Source: Candidatus Poribacteria bacterium (GTDB lineage Bacteria; Poribacteria; WGA-4E; GCA-2687025). Taken from it: 64,000 nucleotides of DNA. Positions 25,050-35,000 of the stretch are shown here, one piece after another. Position numbers and translations under genes: made by a program. The stretch's first letter is position 1. Every line of letters begins with the position of its first letter. The DNA is taken from positions 174,160 to 238,159 of the forward strand of contig JABGQA010000081.1 of the NCBI GenBank assembly GCA_018644665.1, in the 5' to 3' direction. The notes below the pieces were generated by a model. It saw only the letters and a list, made by a program, of their open reading frames with translations, did not search any database and was not told the DNA's origin.

Positions 25050-26585
25050 GTGCGACTCACTGCTCTGGCCTGTCTCGTCGTCGCGTTGTCCCAATCGCAG
25101 CCATCGCGAGCAGCGACACCCGTCGCCGTGCACGGAGGGATCGCCGAGCGGATTCACACCCTGGCCGTCGACTCTGACGGGAGCGTCGTCGCCGAGGTAG
25201 ACCTCGAGCTGGTCCTCGACCGCGCCCGCAACGAGGCGCGCGCGTATTTCACGCACGTGACGCGCGTCGACAGCGAAGACGGGAGCCAACTGCGCGCGCG
25301 GAACCTGGTGGTGCAGAGAGATACGCTTGCCGGCCGGGCGGGCGACTACATGGCGCTGCTCCTGCCGTTACCCGACACGGCGCCCGGCGCGCCATACACC
25401 GGGAGATACATGCCGGAACGCCGGTGTGCGGGGTATCTCTACCAGTGGCTGCTGGGTCTCGGCGTGATGCTGACGTTGGACGGCGTCGAGACGGAGGTCT
25501 CGCTGAGTGAGTTGGGCGAGGATTCAGCGGGCCACCGTTGCCTGCGCGCCGACCTCGACCTGGCGGGACACTCTACCGTCCGCATAACGCGCACGCTGCT
25601 GAGCACGAGCGACGCCCCGAGCGACGAAGGGGAGACGCGCTCGATCCTCTTCGTCTTCGGTGAGGAGGCGACCGGGCTCGGGCAGCAGTGGAGCATGCCG
25701 GCGGACATGCGCCTTGACCTCTTCGCGGACTACATTGCGCGCGCACGGCAGACAGACGGTTACCCGCTCCCCGAGGAGCCGACCGTCGCCGACGACGAAA
25801 GCCCGACGGCCAAACAGGCCCTGGGGTTCCTGCGCACGCTGCCGCCCGTGATGCGCGACGGGGAACCCGTGCACCGCTGGCGGGACGCGACCGTCGAGGA
25901 CATCCGTTCCATGACGACGCTGGAGCTGGGCGGGCACGTCGAGGGCGGCGGACATCTACACATCGACGGCCACGACTGGCGCTATCTGACGGCGTTCGAA
26001 AGCGTTGAAGTCGCGAACCTGTGGGAGATCGGCGGCGCCGACGACTGCGCCTTCTACCATCTCAGCAAAATGGCGCCGTCCCTACACACCCTCAACGTCG
26101 AGCAGGCGGACACCGTCACGCTGGTGGGCGTGCGGCAACTGCGTCGTCTGAAGGGTCTCAAGACGCTCATGATCGGGTGGTCGGCGAACATCGACGACGA
26201 CGCGGTGGCCGAGATCACGACACTCAGGGGGTTGGAGGAGCTCAACCTATCCGGGTGCCCGAAGATCACCGGAAGCACGCTGACGCGCCTCAACCGGGGC
26301 ATGATGCCAAACCTGAGGTCGCTGAAGCTGTCCATGTCCGCGCTGACCGACGACACGCTAATGAACCTCACGGCGATCGGTGTCGAGGAACTGGACCTTT
26401 CGAGGGCGCCCGCGTGGGTCGAGGGCGCGGAGTATCACATCAGCTTCGAGGGCATTCGGTCGTTTCTCTCCGCGTGGGGTCTTCTCGCGGACCTGCGCGT
26501 CCTCACGCTCAAGAACGTCGACCTTACCGAGGAGCAGTGGGCGGATCTGGCGGAACTGCGCCCGAACCTGGAGATCGTGCACTGA
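25050..26585 (+). CDS. Secreted leucine-rich-repeat protein 1
   Basis: The GTG at 25050 has GAGGAGG six bases upstream and opens the signal peptide VRLTALACLVVALSQSQPSRA, giving 511 residues; an upstream ATG at 24963 has no ribosome site and lies before the promoter. Residues about 25-240 are an unrecognised beta-rich domain. A block from about 245 (PTAKQALGFLRTLPPVMRDG) is shared with the next gene. From about 345 come LRRs: SLHTLNVEQADTVTLVGV, LKTLMIGWSANIDDDAV, and LEELNLSGCPKITGSTL, of the ribonuclease-inhibitor/AMN1 type. LRRs mediate protein binding. It is probably extracellular or periplasmic. Confidence 0.78.
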   Translation: MRLTALACLVVALSQSQPSRAATPVAVHGGIAERIHTLAVDSDGSVVAEVDLELVLDRARNEARAYFTHVTRVDSEDGSQLRARNLVVQRDTLAGRAGDYMALLLPLPDTAPGAPYTGRYMPERRCAGYLYQWLLGLGVMLTLDGVETEVSLSELGEDSAGHRCLRADLDLAGHSTVRITRTLLSTSDAPSDEGETRSILFVFGEEATGLGQQWSMPADMRLDLFADYIARARQTDGYPLPEEPTVADDESPTAKQALGFLRTLPPVMRDGEPVHRWRDATVEDIRSMTTLELGGHVEGGGHLHIDGHDWRYLTAFESVEVANLWEIGGADDCAFYHLSKMAPSLHTLNVEQADTVTLVGVRQLRRLKGLKTLMIGWSANIDDDAVAEITTLRGLEELNLSGCPKITGSTLTRLNRGMMPNLRSLKLSMSALTDDTLMNLTAIGVEELDLSRAPAWVEGAEYHISFEGIRSFLSAWGLLADLRVLTLKNVDLTEEQWADLAELRPNLEIVH

Positions 26586-26741
26586 TCGTCGGCTAGAGTA
26601 TCCAACCGGCGGGCAGAACCACCACAGGGCCGATATCGCCGATCGGAACGAGATCTACGCGTAGGCTCCCCGACCGCGGTCGACTGTCGAGCAGCACAAG
26701 GCCGCGTGGGAGTCCGTCGTCAATCCAAGCGCGGCGCCGGC

Positions 26742-26770
26742 TTCCGCATATTCCCGGCGCGGGGTATCCT
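26742..26770 (+). promoter_or_regulatory. Promoter of LRR gene 2
   Basis: TTCCGC, a 17-base spacer and TATCCT match the arrangement at 24976-25004. The common bases extend to GCTTCCGC and to GGGGTAT-n-CTCGTG around the -10. Confidence 0.5.
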
Positions 26771-26812
26771 CGTGACCCGGTCGCCCACGCCTCGCCTTCA
26801 CGGGAGATTCCT

Positions 26813-27718
26813 ATGCGCGCAGCCTCGGCGCTCGGCTACGCAGTTGCGGGCCTCTTACTCAGCGCCCATTCACCGGCCCTCGGGGCCGAGGACGGCCTTC
26901 CGGTGGCGGTGGTCGCCGAAGCCGCGTATGAACGGCCCTCGGCGGACGAGGCCCTGGCATTCCTCCGCACCTTGCCGCCGATCGGGCGCGACGGCGGCCT
27001 CGTGCAGCCCTGGATCGAGGCGACCGTCGAGGATGTCCGGTCCATGACGACGCTCCAGTTCGGCGGGCACATCGAGGGCGGCGACCATCTGCACATCGAT
27101 GGCGACGACTGGCGGTACGTCACAGCGTTCGAGAGCGCGGAGGTGGCGAACCTCTGGGAGATCGGAGGCGCCGATGACCGCACTATGGCTCACCTTGGCC
27201 ACATGCCCGCGTCGCTGCACACACTCAACATCGAACAGGCCGACGCGGTCACGGCCGATGGCGTCCGTGAGCTACGCCGACTCACCGGCCTCAGGAGCCT
27301 GATGATCGGGTGGTCGGCGAACATCGATGACGAAGCCGTCGCGGCCCTGGGATGGCTCGGTGGCTTGGAGGAACTGAACATCTCCGGCTGCCCGAAGATC
27401 GAAGGGCCGGGACTCCGCTTCCTGAACCGGATCATGCTGCCGAATCTGCGCGTCCTGAAGCTGTCGATGTCTGCGCTGACGGACGATGCTCTCATTAACC
27501 TCGCCGACCTGGGAATCGAGGAACTCGACCTGTCAAAGCCGCCCGACTGGGTGGAGAACGCGGAATACCACCTCACGTTCGAGGGCATCCTGTCGTTCTT
27601 GGCGGGCGCCGAGAGCCTACGCAGCTTGCGCGTGCTGACACTGGGCAACGTGGAGCTGTCCGCCGAGCAGAAGGCGACGTTGGCCGCCGCGCGACCCTAT
27701 ATTTCGCTTCAGCAGTAA
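26813..27718 (+). CDS. Secreted leucine-rich-repeat protein 2
   Basis: This 301-residue protein starts at ATG 26813 behind GGGAGA and has a signal peptide (to about residue 25, ALGAED). It is collinear with residues about 240-511 of LRR protein 1 and highly similar to them, for example TVEDVRSMTTLQFGGHIEGG, LMIGWSANIDDEAVAAL and LEELNISGCPKIEGPGL. It lacks the N-terminal beta-rich domain. The shared promoter shape shows that the duplication included the control region. Its function is probably protein binding outside the cytoplasm. Confidence 0.8.
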   Translation: MRAASALGYAVAGLLLSAHSPALGAEDGLPVAVVAEAAYERPSADEALAFLRTLPPIGRDGGLVQPWIEATVEDVRSMTTLQFGGHIEGGDHLHIDGDDWRYVTAFESAEVANLWEIGGADDRTMAHLGHMPASLHTLNIEQADAVTADGVRELRRLTGLRSLMIGWSANIDDEAVAALGWLGGLEELNISGCPKIEGPGLRFLNRIMLPNLRVLKLSMSALTDDALINLADLGIEELDLSKPPDWVENAEYHLTFEGILSFLAGAESLRSLRVLTLGNVELSAEQKATLAAARPYISLQQ

Positions 27719-27754
27719 CCTGGCGCCGCCATCCGCGTCCACGGAGATCAGCTA

Positions 27755-28699
27755 ATGGAACCCCTGAAGATCGGACTCATAGGCGCGGGTGGGTTCGCCC
27801 GCCACACGCTGCATCCCGCGCTGCACCTGGCTCCGGTCGCAGTGCAGGCAGTGTGCGACATGGACGAGGCCCGAGGCACAGCCGCCGCCGGAAAGTTCGG
27901 GACGGGCCGCTACTACGCCGACCACCACGAGATGTGGGAGAAGGAGGATCTCGAGGCGCTCGTCATCTGCATGGGCCCGGGGCCACGCCAGGCGCTCGTG
28001 TTGGAGGCGCTGGCGGCGGGCTATCACGTCTTCGTGCCCAAGCCGCCCGCCTCCACGGTCGCGGACACCGAGAAGTTGGCGGAGGCCGCCGCGCGCGCCG
28101 GCAAGACGATGCAGGTGAACTTCCAGCGTCGGTTCAGCCACGCGTCGCGGCAGGCGAAGACGATCATGGCCACCGATGACTTCGGCGACTTGACGCAGTT
28201 GTTCTGCTCCTTCTGCAGCGGAGCCTACGCGTCCCGCGAGCACTATCTGCTCGATTTCGCGATCCACCATTTCGACCTGTGCCGGCATCTCGGCGGGAAC
28301 GTCCGGCGTGTCTCGTCGATGGAGAACATGACGGGCGGGCAGGGGTCGTTCGCCGTATCGTTGGAGTTCGAGAGCGGAGCCGTTGGCCTCCTCCAACTGA
28401 ACAGTCAGCGGCTGTGGGGCCGCAACTACGACCGCATCGAACTGACGGGCCAAGGGTCCTACCTCGTGGCCGACGACTTGTGGACCATCCGCCACTATAC
28501 GGCCGACGGGAACACGTTCACGGAGAACTACTCCGACGAGCGGAACGGCGAACTCAGCGGCGACGGGCACAGCCTCACGGAATTCGTGACGGCAGTACGC
28601 GAAGGGCGCGAGCCAATCGCGAGCATCGCGGACGGCGTCGAGACGATGCGGCTGTACGAGGCGGTTCTCGCGGCGCCGAGTGGAATCGTGACGCTGTAG
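27755..28699 (+). CDS. Gfo/Idh/MocA-family oxidoreductase
   Basis: This 314-residue protein starts at ATG 27755 behind GGAG. It has the N-terminal NAD(P)-binding motif IGLIGAGGFARHTLHPAL, the EKP-like lysine region VFVPKPPAS near residue 95, and a C-terminal alpha/beta domain with HHFDLCRHLGG near 170, as in sugar or inositol dehydrogenases of this family. It lies 23 bp before the MDR dehydrogenase gene, so the two form an operon, probably for oxidation of a sugar or polyol. The exact substrate cannot be read from the sequence. Confidence 0.88.
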   Translation: MEPLKIGLIGAGGFARHTLHPALHLAPVAVQAVCDMDEARGTAAAGKFGTGRYYADHHEMWEKEDLEALVICMGPGPRQALVLEALAAGYHVFVPKPPASTVADTEKLAEAAARAGKTMQVNFQRRFSHASRQAKTIMATDDFGDLTQLFCSFCSGAYASREHYLLDFAIHHFDLCRHLGGNVRRVSSMENMTGGQGSFAVSLEFESGAVGLLQLNSQRLWGRNYDRIELTGQGSYLVADDLWTIRHYTADGNTFTENYSDERNGELSGDGHSLTEFVTAVREGREPIASIADGVETMRLYEAVLAAPSGIVTL

Positions 28700-28722
28700 G
28701 CGGACGGCAGGGAGGCGACGAC

Positions 28723-29757
28723 ATGGCGACGATGAGGGCGGCGATATACTCCGGTATCACGGAGATCGGCATACGGGACGTCGAGCGCGCGCCTCCGCCT
28801 CCCGGCTACGCCGTTGTCGAGATGAAGCAGGCGGGCATCTGCGGCAGCGATCTGCACAGCTACTACGGCAAGTGGGGCCAGTCCGAGACGCACGCGTCCG
28901 GCCACGAGACCTGCGGCGTCGTGGTCGAAGTCGGCGACGGCGTCACCCGCGTGAGCGAGGGTGATGTCGTCGCCATCGAGTGCTTCTCGCACTGCGGCAA
29001 CTGTCGCTTCTGCAACACGGGCCACTACAACCACTGTGACAGTCGCGGCGGCGTGCACGACGGTCAGCACGGTGGCTTCTCCGAGTACGCCACGGCCCAC
29101 GAGTCGGGGCTGTATGTGCTGCCGAAGTCGATGAGCTACGAAGCGGGCGCGATGGTCGAGCCGCTCGCGGTGTCGTATCGGGCGGTCGCGCTGTCCGGGG
29201 CAGGACATCTCGACCGCGTTGCCGTCGTCGGGGGCGGCACAATCGGTCTGCTCGCGCTCGCGGCGGCGAAGGCCGCAGGCGCGGAGACGCTCATCACGGT
29301 GAAGTACCCAGGGCAGGCCCGCGTCGCGGAGGCGCTGGGCGCCGACCACATCGTCAACGTCATGGACGGCGACGCTGTCGGGGCTGTGCGCGACATCACA
29401 GGCGGGTACGGCATGGACGCGGTCATCGAGACGGTCGGCACGGCGCGTGGGTTCGACGACGCCCTCGGAATGGCGCGTCGTCAGGGGAAGGTCGTCCTAG
29501 TCGCTGCCTACTTCGAGCAGATGCCCATCAACCTGAGCCGCGTCGTCTGGTCCGAGGTGACTGTCACGGGGTCGAACTGCTACGCGTACAGCGGCATGAA
29601 GACGGACTTCGAGGCGACCATCGACCTGATGTCGTCCGGTCGTGTGGACCCCACGCTCCTCGTCACACACCGCCTCCCGCTGGACGAGATCGCTGAGGCG
29701 TTCCGAATCGCGGCCGACAAGACATCTGGGTCGGTCAAGGTGCACGTCACGCCGTAG
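28723..29757 (+). CDS. Zinc-dependent medium-chain alcohol/polyol dehydrogenase
   Basis: The ATG at 28723 with GGGAGG upstream gives 344 residues. The catalytic zinc ligands appear in GICGSDLH and SGHETCG, and the structural zinc site as C-x2-C-x2-C-x7-C in SHCGNCRFCNTGHYNHC. The nucleotide-binding motif is VVGGGTIGLLALAAAK. Length and motifs fit threonine/sorbitol-type MDR enzymes. It is the second gene of an operon with the Gfo/Idh/MocA enzyme and probably acts in the same sugar or polyol pathway. Confidence 0.9.
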   Translation: MATMRAAIYSGITEIGIRDVERAPPPPGYAVVEMKQAGICGSDLHSYYGKWGQSETHASGHETCGVVVEVGDGVTRVSEGDVVAIECFSHCGNCRFCNTGHYNHCDSRGGVHDGQHGGFSEYATAHESGLYVLPKSMSYEAGAMVEPLAVSYRAVALSGAGHLDRVAVVGGGTIGLLALAAAKAAGAETLITVKYPGQARVAEALGADHIVNVMDGDAVGAVRDITGGYGMDAVIETVGTARGFDDALGMARRQGKVVLVAAYFEQMPINLSRVVWSEVTVTGSNCYAYSGMKTDFEATIDLMSSGRVDPTLLVTHRLPLDEIAEAFRIAADKTSGSVKVHVTP

Positions 29758-29888
29758 CCACCCCTCCAAGGCCCGCGCCGAACCCCTTGTTCGCCCTTCC
29801 TGTGCCCGCGGCGGCAGGCTATCCATACGACACCACGGACAGATCAGGCGGATAGGCGGAGGTAAGACGGTTCTGGGAGGGCCGGGCG

Positions 29889-30320
29889 ATGCCGGCTCGC
29901 ATACAGCCGGGGGCCGACCTGCGCGGGATCAACCTGCTGGGCGCGGACCTTGAGAACGCCAACTTGACCGAGGCCGACGCGACGTGGGCAATCCTGACCC
30001 GCGCCAACTTGGACCGAGCCCAACTCATTGGGGCGATTCTGCGTGGCGCTGGCCTTCTCGAAACGTCCCTGCGAAGCGCCGACCTGCGTGGCGCTGACCT
30101 CAGCGGGGCGAGTCTTCGCCGAGCCAACCTACGCGAGGCGAATCTACGGCAGGCGAAGTTGCGCGGGGCCACGCTCGAGGGCGCTTGCCTCTGCGGCGCC
30201 GACCTCACGGACGCAGACGTCGACGACACCGCCTTCGCTAACGCGCAGTATGACGCCACCACAAAGCTGCCCGCCGGGCTCGACGCAACATTCGCTGGCA
30301 TGGTTCTCACCGGGCCCTAG
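29889..30320 (+). CDS. Pentapeptide-repeat protein 2
   Basis: This 143-residue protein starts at ATG 29889 behind GGGAGGG. Residues about 8-115 are nearly perfect pentapeptide repeats (ADLRGINLLGADLENANL, ADLRGADLSGASLRRANL), and the end has the usual cap TKLPAGLDATFAGM. No signal peptide is present. It is related to the protein at 16132-16611 but shorter and more regular; unlike that gene it has no sigma-54 promoter upstream. Function is unknown. Confidence 0.88.
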   Translation: MPARIQPGADLRGINLLGADLENANLTEADATWAILTRANLDRAQLIGAILRGAGLLETSLRSADLRGADLSGASLRRANLREANLRQAKLRGATLEGACLCGADLTDADVDDTAFANAQYDATTKLPAGLDATFAGMVLTGP

Positions 30321-30625
30321 CGGGCCGGCGCCGGCGAGATTCTGCCCGCCATGTGCGGCCACCAGACCAGTACATCCAGCCGCACGGCGCCAACACGTCA
30401 GAGCCAGCCAGGAAGCCGTCGGGCCGCCTAAAGGGCGTCCCCCCGCCTCACCCCGACCGAGTCACTACGGAGCGATACCTCGTCGCTGCGCTTCTCAGGA
30501 TGACAGAGGGGAGACACCCCTAGGGCAACACCGAATCCGTGGGCAAGTGCTGCTGAATTCGGCGTGTGGTATGGTGCGGAAGTTCTGTCACGACACCGAC
30601 GACCCGCCCGTTGGGAGATGCCGGC
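30321..30625. other. 305-bp gap with a possible -10 element
   Basis: No gene is visible. Near its right end GGCGTGTGGTATGGT (30561-30575) repeats the extended -10 region GTGTGGTATCGT seen before DUF6263-like copy 2, and would drive the TolB-like gene from about 50 bases upstream. No convincing -35 accompanies it. Confidence 0.35.
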
Positions 30626-31588
30626 ATGGCCCGATCACTTGTTCCCTGCCTGATCGCTGCAGCGGCGTTGCTGACCGCGTGTGGTGGGGACTCCACAGAC
30701 ACGCCGTTGGACGACGAGACAGCGGGTAGCACGAGCGTCCAGCCCGATGATCCCCTCGGCAATGGCCAGAGCGATCTGGACCCCGTCGCGGCGGTTGGGG
30801 GGCGCATCGCATTCGAGGTCGGGGACATTGGTAACACGGACATTTTCGTCATGGACGCAGACGGCGGGAACCTCACGAACATCACGAATGAAGCCGGCGC
30901 CGACTACGACCCGGCGTGGTCGCCAGACGGCAGCCAACTCGCGTTCGCTTCGGACCGCAATGCCGACGACAACATCTACGTCATGGACGCAGACGGCGGG
31001 AACGCCACGAACATCACCAACCATGGCGGTGCGGACATGGCTCCATCATGGTCGCCCAACGGTAGCCGGATCGCATTCATGAGAGCCGAGAATGTGGAAA
31101 ACGACATCTACCTCATGGACGCGGACGGTGGGAACCTCGGCAACGTCACCAACCACTTTGAGAACGACACGGGTCCTGTCTGGTCGCCCGACGGGGAGCG
31201 CATCGCGTTCCAGCGGCAGCGACCTGGTAATCAGGACACGTATGTCATGGACAGCGACGGCGGTAACCTGGCGAACCTCACCAACCATCCAGAGTGGGAC
31301 GGGGATGCTGCCTGGTCGCCCGACGGGGAACGGATCGTGTTCACAACGCGCCGCGAAGGCAACTCCGACATCTATGTCATGAACGCGGACGGCAGAGACC
31401 AGACGAACATCTCTGACCATCCCGGAGGGGACTTCCTACCGGCCTGGTCTCCCGACGGCACACACATCGCGTTCACGTCGGATCGCGACGGCAACCATGA
31501 GATTTACGTCATGGACGCAGACGGTGGACACCAGACGAACATCACCAACAGTCCCGAACGTGACGCACACCCAACGTGGTCGCGATGA
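30626..31588 (+). CDS. TolB-like six-bladed beta-propeller lipoprotein
   Basis: This 320-residue protein starts at ATG 30626 behind GGGAGA. The signal peptide ends in lipobox LLTAC (residues 15-19). Six repeats of about 43 residues follow the pattern IAF...DRnnD-IYVMDADGGN-TNITN...PAWSPDG, which is the PD40/TolB-like propeller. Such propellers bind proteins at the envelope. It lacks the N-terminal domain of true TolB and stands alone, so it is a TolB-like surface or periplasmic lipoprotein rather than the Tol-Pal component. Confidence 0.88.
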   Translation: MARSLVPCLIAAAALLTACGGDSTDTPLDDETAGSTSVQPDDPLGNGQSDLDPVAAVGGRIAFEVGDIGNTDIFVMDADGGNLTNITNEAGADYDPAWSPDGSQLAFASDRNADDNIYVMDADGGNATNITNHGGADMAPSWSPNGSRIAFMRAENVENDIYLMDADGGNLGNVTNHFENDTGPVWSPDGERIAFQRQRPGNQDTYVMDSDGGNLANLTNHPEWDGDAAWSPDGERIVFTTRREGNSDIYVMNADGRDQTNISDHPGGDFLPAWSPDGTHIAFTSDRDGNHEIYVMDADGGHQTNITNSPERDAHPTWSR

Positions 31589-31592
31589 CCGA

Positions 31593-31725
31593 ATGCCCCC
31601 TCGAACGGCGCCCGACGACGTGAACGCGGCACCGGTTGTGGCGACGTCGAGGCCGCAGCCTTACCACGATGGGTGACCGTCGCAGAGCTCGGACCTCGGC
31701 GGCAGCAGTTCCGTGCCGGCCTGCC
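31593..31725 (+). repeat. Direct repeat copy A (pairs with 37627-37759)
   Basis: The first 84 bases match 37627-37710 without gaps at 68 of 84 positions; similarity continues more weakly for about 45 bases. In both copies the 84 bases form an ATG-to-TGA frame of 27 codons ending YHDG or YDDG. Neither copy has a convincing ribosome site. Copy A begins 5 bases after the TolB-like stop; copy B lies about 500 bases upstream of the PAS-kinase start. The rest of the gap to 32023 shows no gene. Confidence 0.6.
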
Positions 31726-32023
31726 GAGTCTGTTGCCGGGCCGGTTACGCGGTCGGAATCCGTGTCCAGGCCACCGGCACGGCGATTCCTGCGGCTTCCG
31801 ACCATCTCGTGGACTGTCACTCCGAAAACCCGTGCTACCACTAGGTCTTGGCTGGTTGGCGGGCGATGGCTGTGTCCCCACAGGTCGTCGGCGCCACCCC
31901 CTCGGCGAGGACGCGCGTGTCGAGGATATGTCGCCTTGTCGATGTGGCTGCGACGTGCCTCTGTGAGGGCCAACCCTAACCGACGGCGTCGCGAAACGCT
32001 GGTCGCAGGCATCGACGTGCGCG

Positions 32024-35000
32024 CTACCCGTCGCCCATTGCTCGTGCAATGGCGCGCCGCAACTCGTCACGTGTGATGGGCTTGGCCACGACGCCATCGA
32101 CGTCAGCGGGAGCACGATCCATGACTACTCCGAACCCAGTGAGCATGACGACGCATGTCTTGGGAGCGCGTCGCTTTATGGTCGTGGCGAGCTGGTCTCC
32201 GCTCATCTCGGGCATGGCGCGGTCCGTCACCACCAGGTCGAATTCCTCCTTGTCGAGCGTCTCGAGGGCCTCCATCCCATTGGCGGCGGTCTGTACCGTG
32301 TGCCCGTCCGCGAGCAGGTATGCCGCGGTGATCCTCCGAACCATGCGGTCATCGTCGACGACCAGGACGCGCATCGCGGACGGGATCTCGTCGACGCCGC
32401 CCTCCGGCCGCGTGTGCTCTTCCGACGGCGCAGGGAAGCGAAGGGAAACCGTGGTCCCCTTCCCCTGCGCGCTTTCTACATCGATGGCCCCGTCGTGACG
32501 TTGCATGATGCCGTATACCATCGCGAGGCCCATGCCAGTACCCTCAGCGCCCTTCGTCGTGAAGAACGGGTCCAGACACCGTCTCCGCACATCGGCGGGC
32601 ATTCCCGTGCCTGTGTCGGCAACCTTCAGCACAATCCACTTGGCTTGTGTGTGACCGACAACCCCTCCTTCGATCTCGGCGTACGCGCTGATGGTGATCT
32701 CGCCGCCGTCGGGCAGAGCATCGCACGCGTTGAAGATGAGATTCGTGAGGACCTCCCGGAGTTCCGACTCGGAACCCCGGGCCGCCGGCGCGTCCTCGCA
32801 ATCGGTGTGAATCCGTATGGGAGCCCCTCGTGCCTGGGCCTCGTCCTTCCACTTGGGTTGCGTGAGTGAGATGGCCTCGGCGATAACCCGCTGCAAAGAG
32901 ACCGGCTGGAGGAACTCGCCCTCATCGCGTTGGCGGTAGAACTCGCGCATCCGCGTGACGATGCTTGCCGCGTCCCGCGCCGCAGTACTCATCATCTGGA
33001 CGTAGTCCCGCGCTGTCTCTGTATCTTCGAGCATCGCCGGCTCAGTGAGTAGAAGCTCGGCGAATCCGACGATCGGTGAAAGGGCATTGTTGAAGTCGTG
33101 CGCGATACCGCTCGCCATCTGCCCTAAGGCGCGCAGACGCGCCTGCTGCATTAGCCGGCTGTGCGTATCTTTGACTTCCTGCAGTGCCTCCTCCAGGCGT
33201 CGATTGGCTTCCCGGAGTTCCTCTTCCTGCAGCTTCCGCTCGGTGATGTCGTCTACCATGGTGAAGGCGTATTGGAAGTCGCCAAGGGCGCCGTAGACCC
33301 CGACGATGGTGAGGTTCACCCAGAGGAGGCGCCCGTTCTTGCATCGGTACTGCTTGGTGATCTGGGCGCGTTCCCGTTCATGCTCCACCAGTTGCTGCAA
33401 ACCGTACCAGCTCACTTCCCGATACGCCTCGGGAGTGATGTCGAGTATGGTCCTTGCCGCCAGCTCCTCATGGCTGTATCCGAGCATCTCCCGCAACGCC
33501 GGGTTCGTCTCCAGGAAGCGTCCTTCGCGGTCCAGGAGGGAAACGCCGAGAGCAGAGGTTTCGAACATGGTCCGGGACTTCTCTTCGCTCTCTCGTAGCG
33601 CCTTCTCGTTCCGCGCCCTCTGCACCGCTATGGCATAGAAGTCGGCGCAGCGCTCCACCATGGCAAGATCATGCGCTACATAGTCGCGGGCTGCATTGGC
33701 CACGACGACGATTCCGACGAGTGCGTCGTCGATCACCGCGGGCGCGACGACGACACGCTCAACGGACGGCTCACCCCCTAAAGGACCGCGCGACCTGGCG
33801 TCGTCGCCCGGCGTGTTGCTCAGGAAGGATCGCTCATTTTCGAGTGCCCAGGCCGAGAGCCCAGCGAACTGGTGGGGCGCGGATTCCCGGCCGCCCATCC
33901 GACGGTCGGCCCACATCTCGTCCGTGGATGCGGGGATCTGGAGGCCACCTGAGTCGACATCGATGAACGCGACGAATCCATGCGGACTGTCCGTGTATCG
34001 TCTGGCATGCTCCAACACGGACTGGGTGATCTCCTCAATGCCCGAGGAGGTCAAGAGCGTCCTCGACAGATCCGCGACAGCAGCATTGAGGTTCGCTTCG
34101 CTCGCCAGTGCTTCCGTCGCCTGCTTCTGGTCGGTCACGTCGCGGCATGTGAGGGCGAAATGGAGGATGTCGCCTTCCGGACCCCGCACGGGGGCAATGA
34201 CCATGTGCGCGTGGTAGAACTCTCCGTTCTTCCTCCGGTCACGCACGGCCATGGAGACCGACTCCCCCGCCAGAAGCCGCTCGCGCAGTCGTACGCCCGC
34301 AGGGACTTCGTCACCCCCGGTTGAGAACATCGGTGGTATGTCCCCAATGGCTTGCTCCCGCGCATAGCCCGTAAGACGTTCGAAGGCAGGATTCACGTAT
34401 TCGGTCACCCCGTCCCGATCTGCAATCAGGACCGCATCACCAATCTGCTCGACAGCGCGTGAGAGCTTCCGCAGCAGCGCTTCGGTCGCCCTTCGTTCCG
34501 TGATGTCCTCGACCATCGCAAAGGCGCGCAGGAGCTTGCCGTCAACATCGCGGATCGCCGTCATAACGCGATCGACCCACGTGATGGACCCATCGGGACG
34601 GACGTAGCGCTTCTCGGAGCGGTATCTATCACGCTTCCCCTCCATCATCTCGGCAAACAGCCGCTTACTCTCGGCGATGTCGTCTGGATGCGTGTAGTCG
34701 GACGGGGGCATGCCGCGCAGTTCATCCTCGCCGCGGCCCGTGATCTCGTGATAGGCCGGGTTCGCACGAACGATTCGGTGCGTCGCATCTGCCACGGAGA
34801 TGCCCAGCGGCGCGTGTTCGTAGATCGCGCGGAAGCGCGCCTCGCTGGCTCGGAGGGCGTTCTCCGCTTTCTTACGCCCTGTTATGTCGCGGATTGCGGT
34901 CACGCGCGCGCGCCGGCCTTGCCAGATCGTGCTGCGCGCCCGGATCTCTACCGGGAATGTCGTTCCGTCCTTGCGGAGAGCGAGGTGTTCGTACGGGCCG

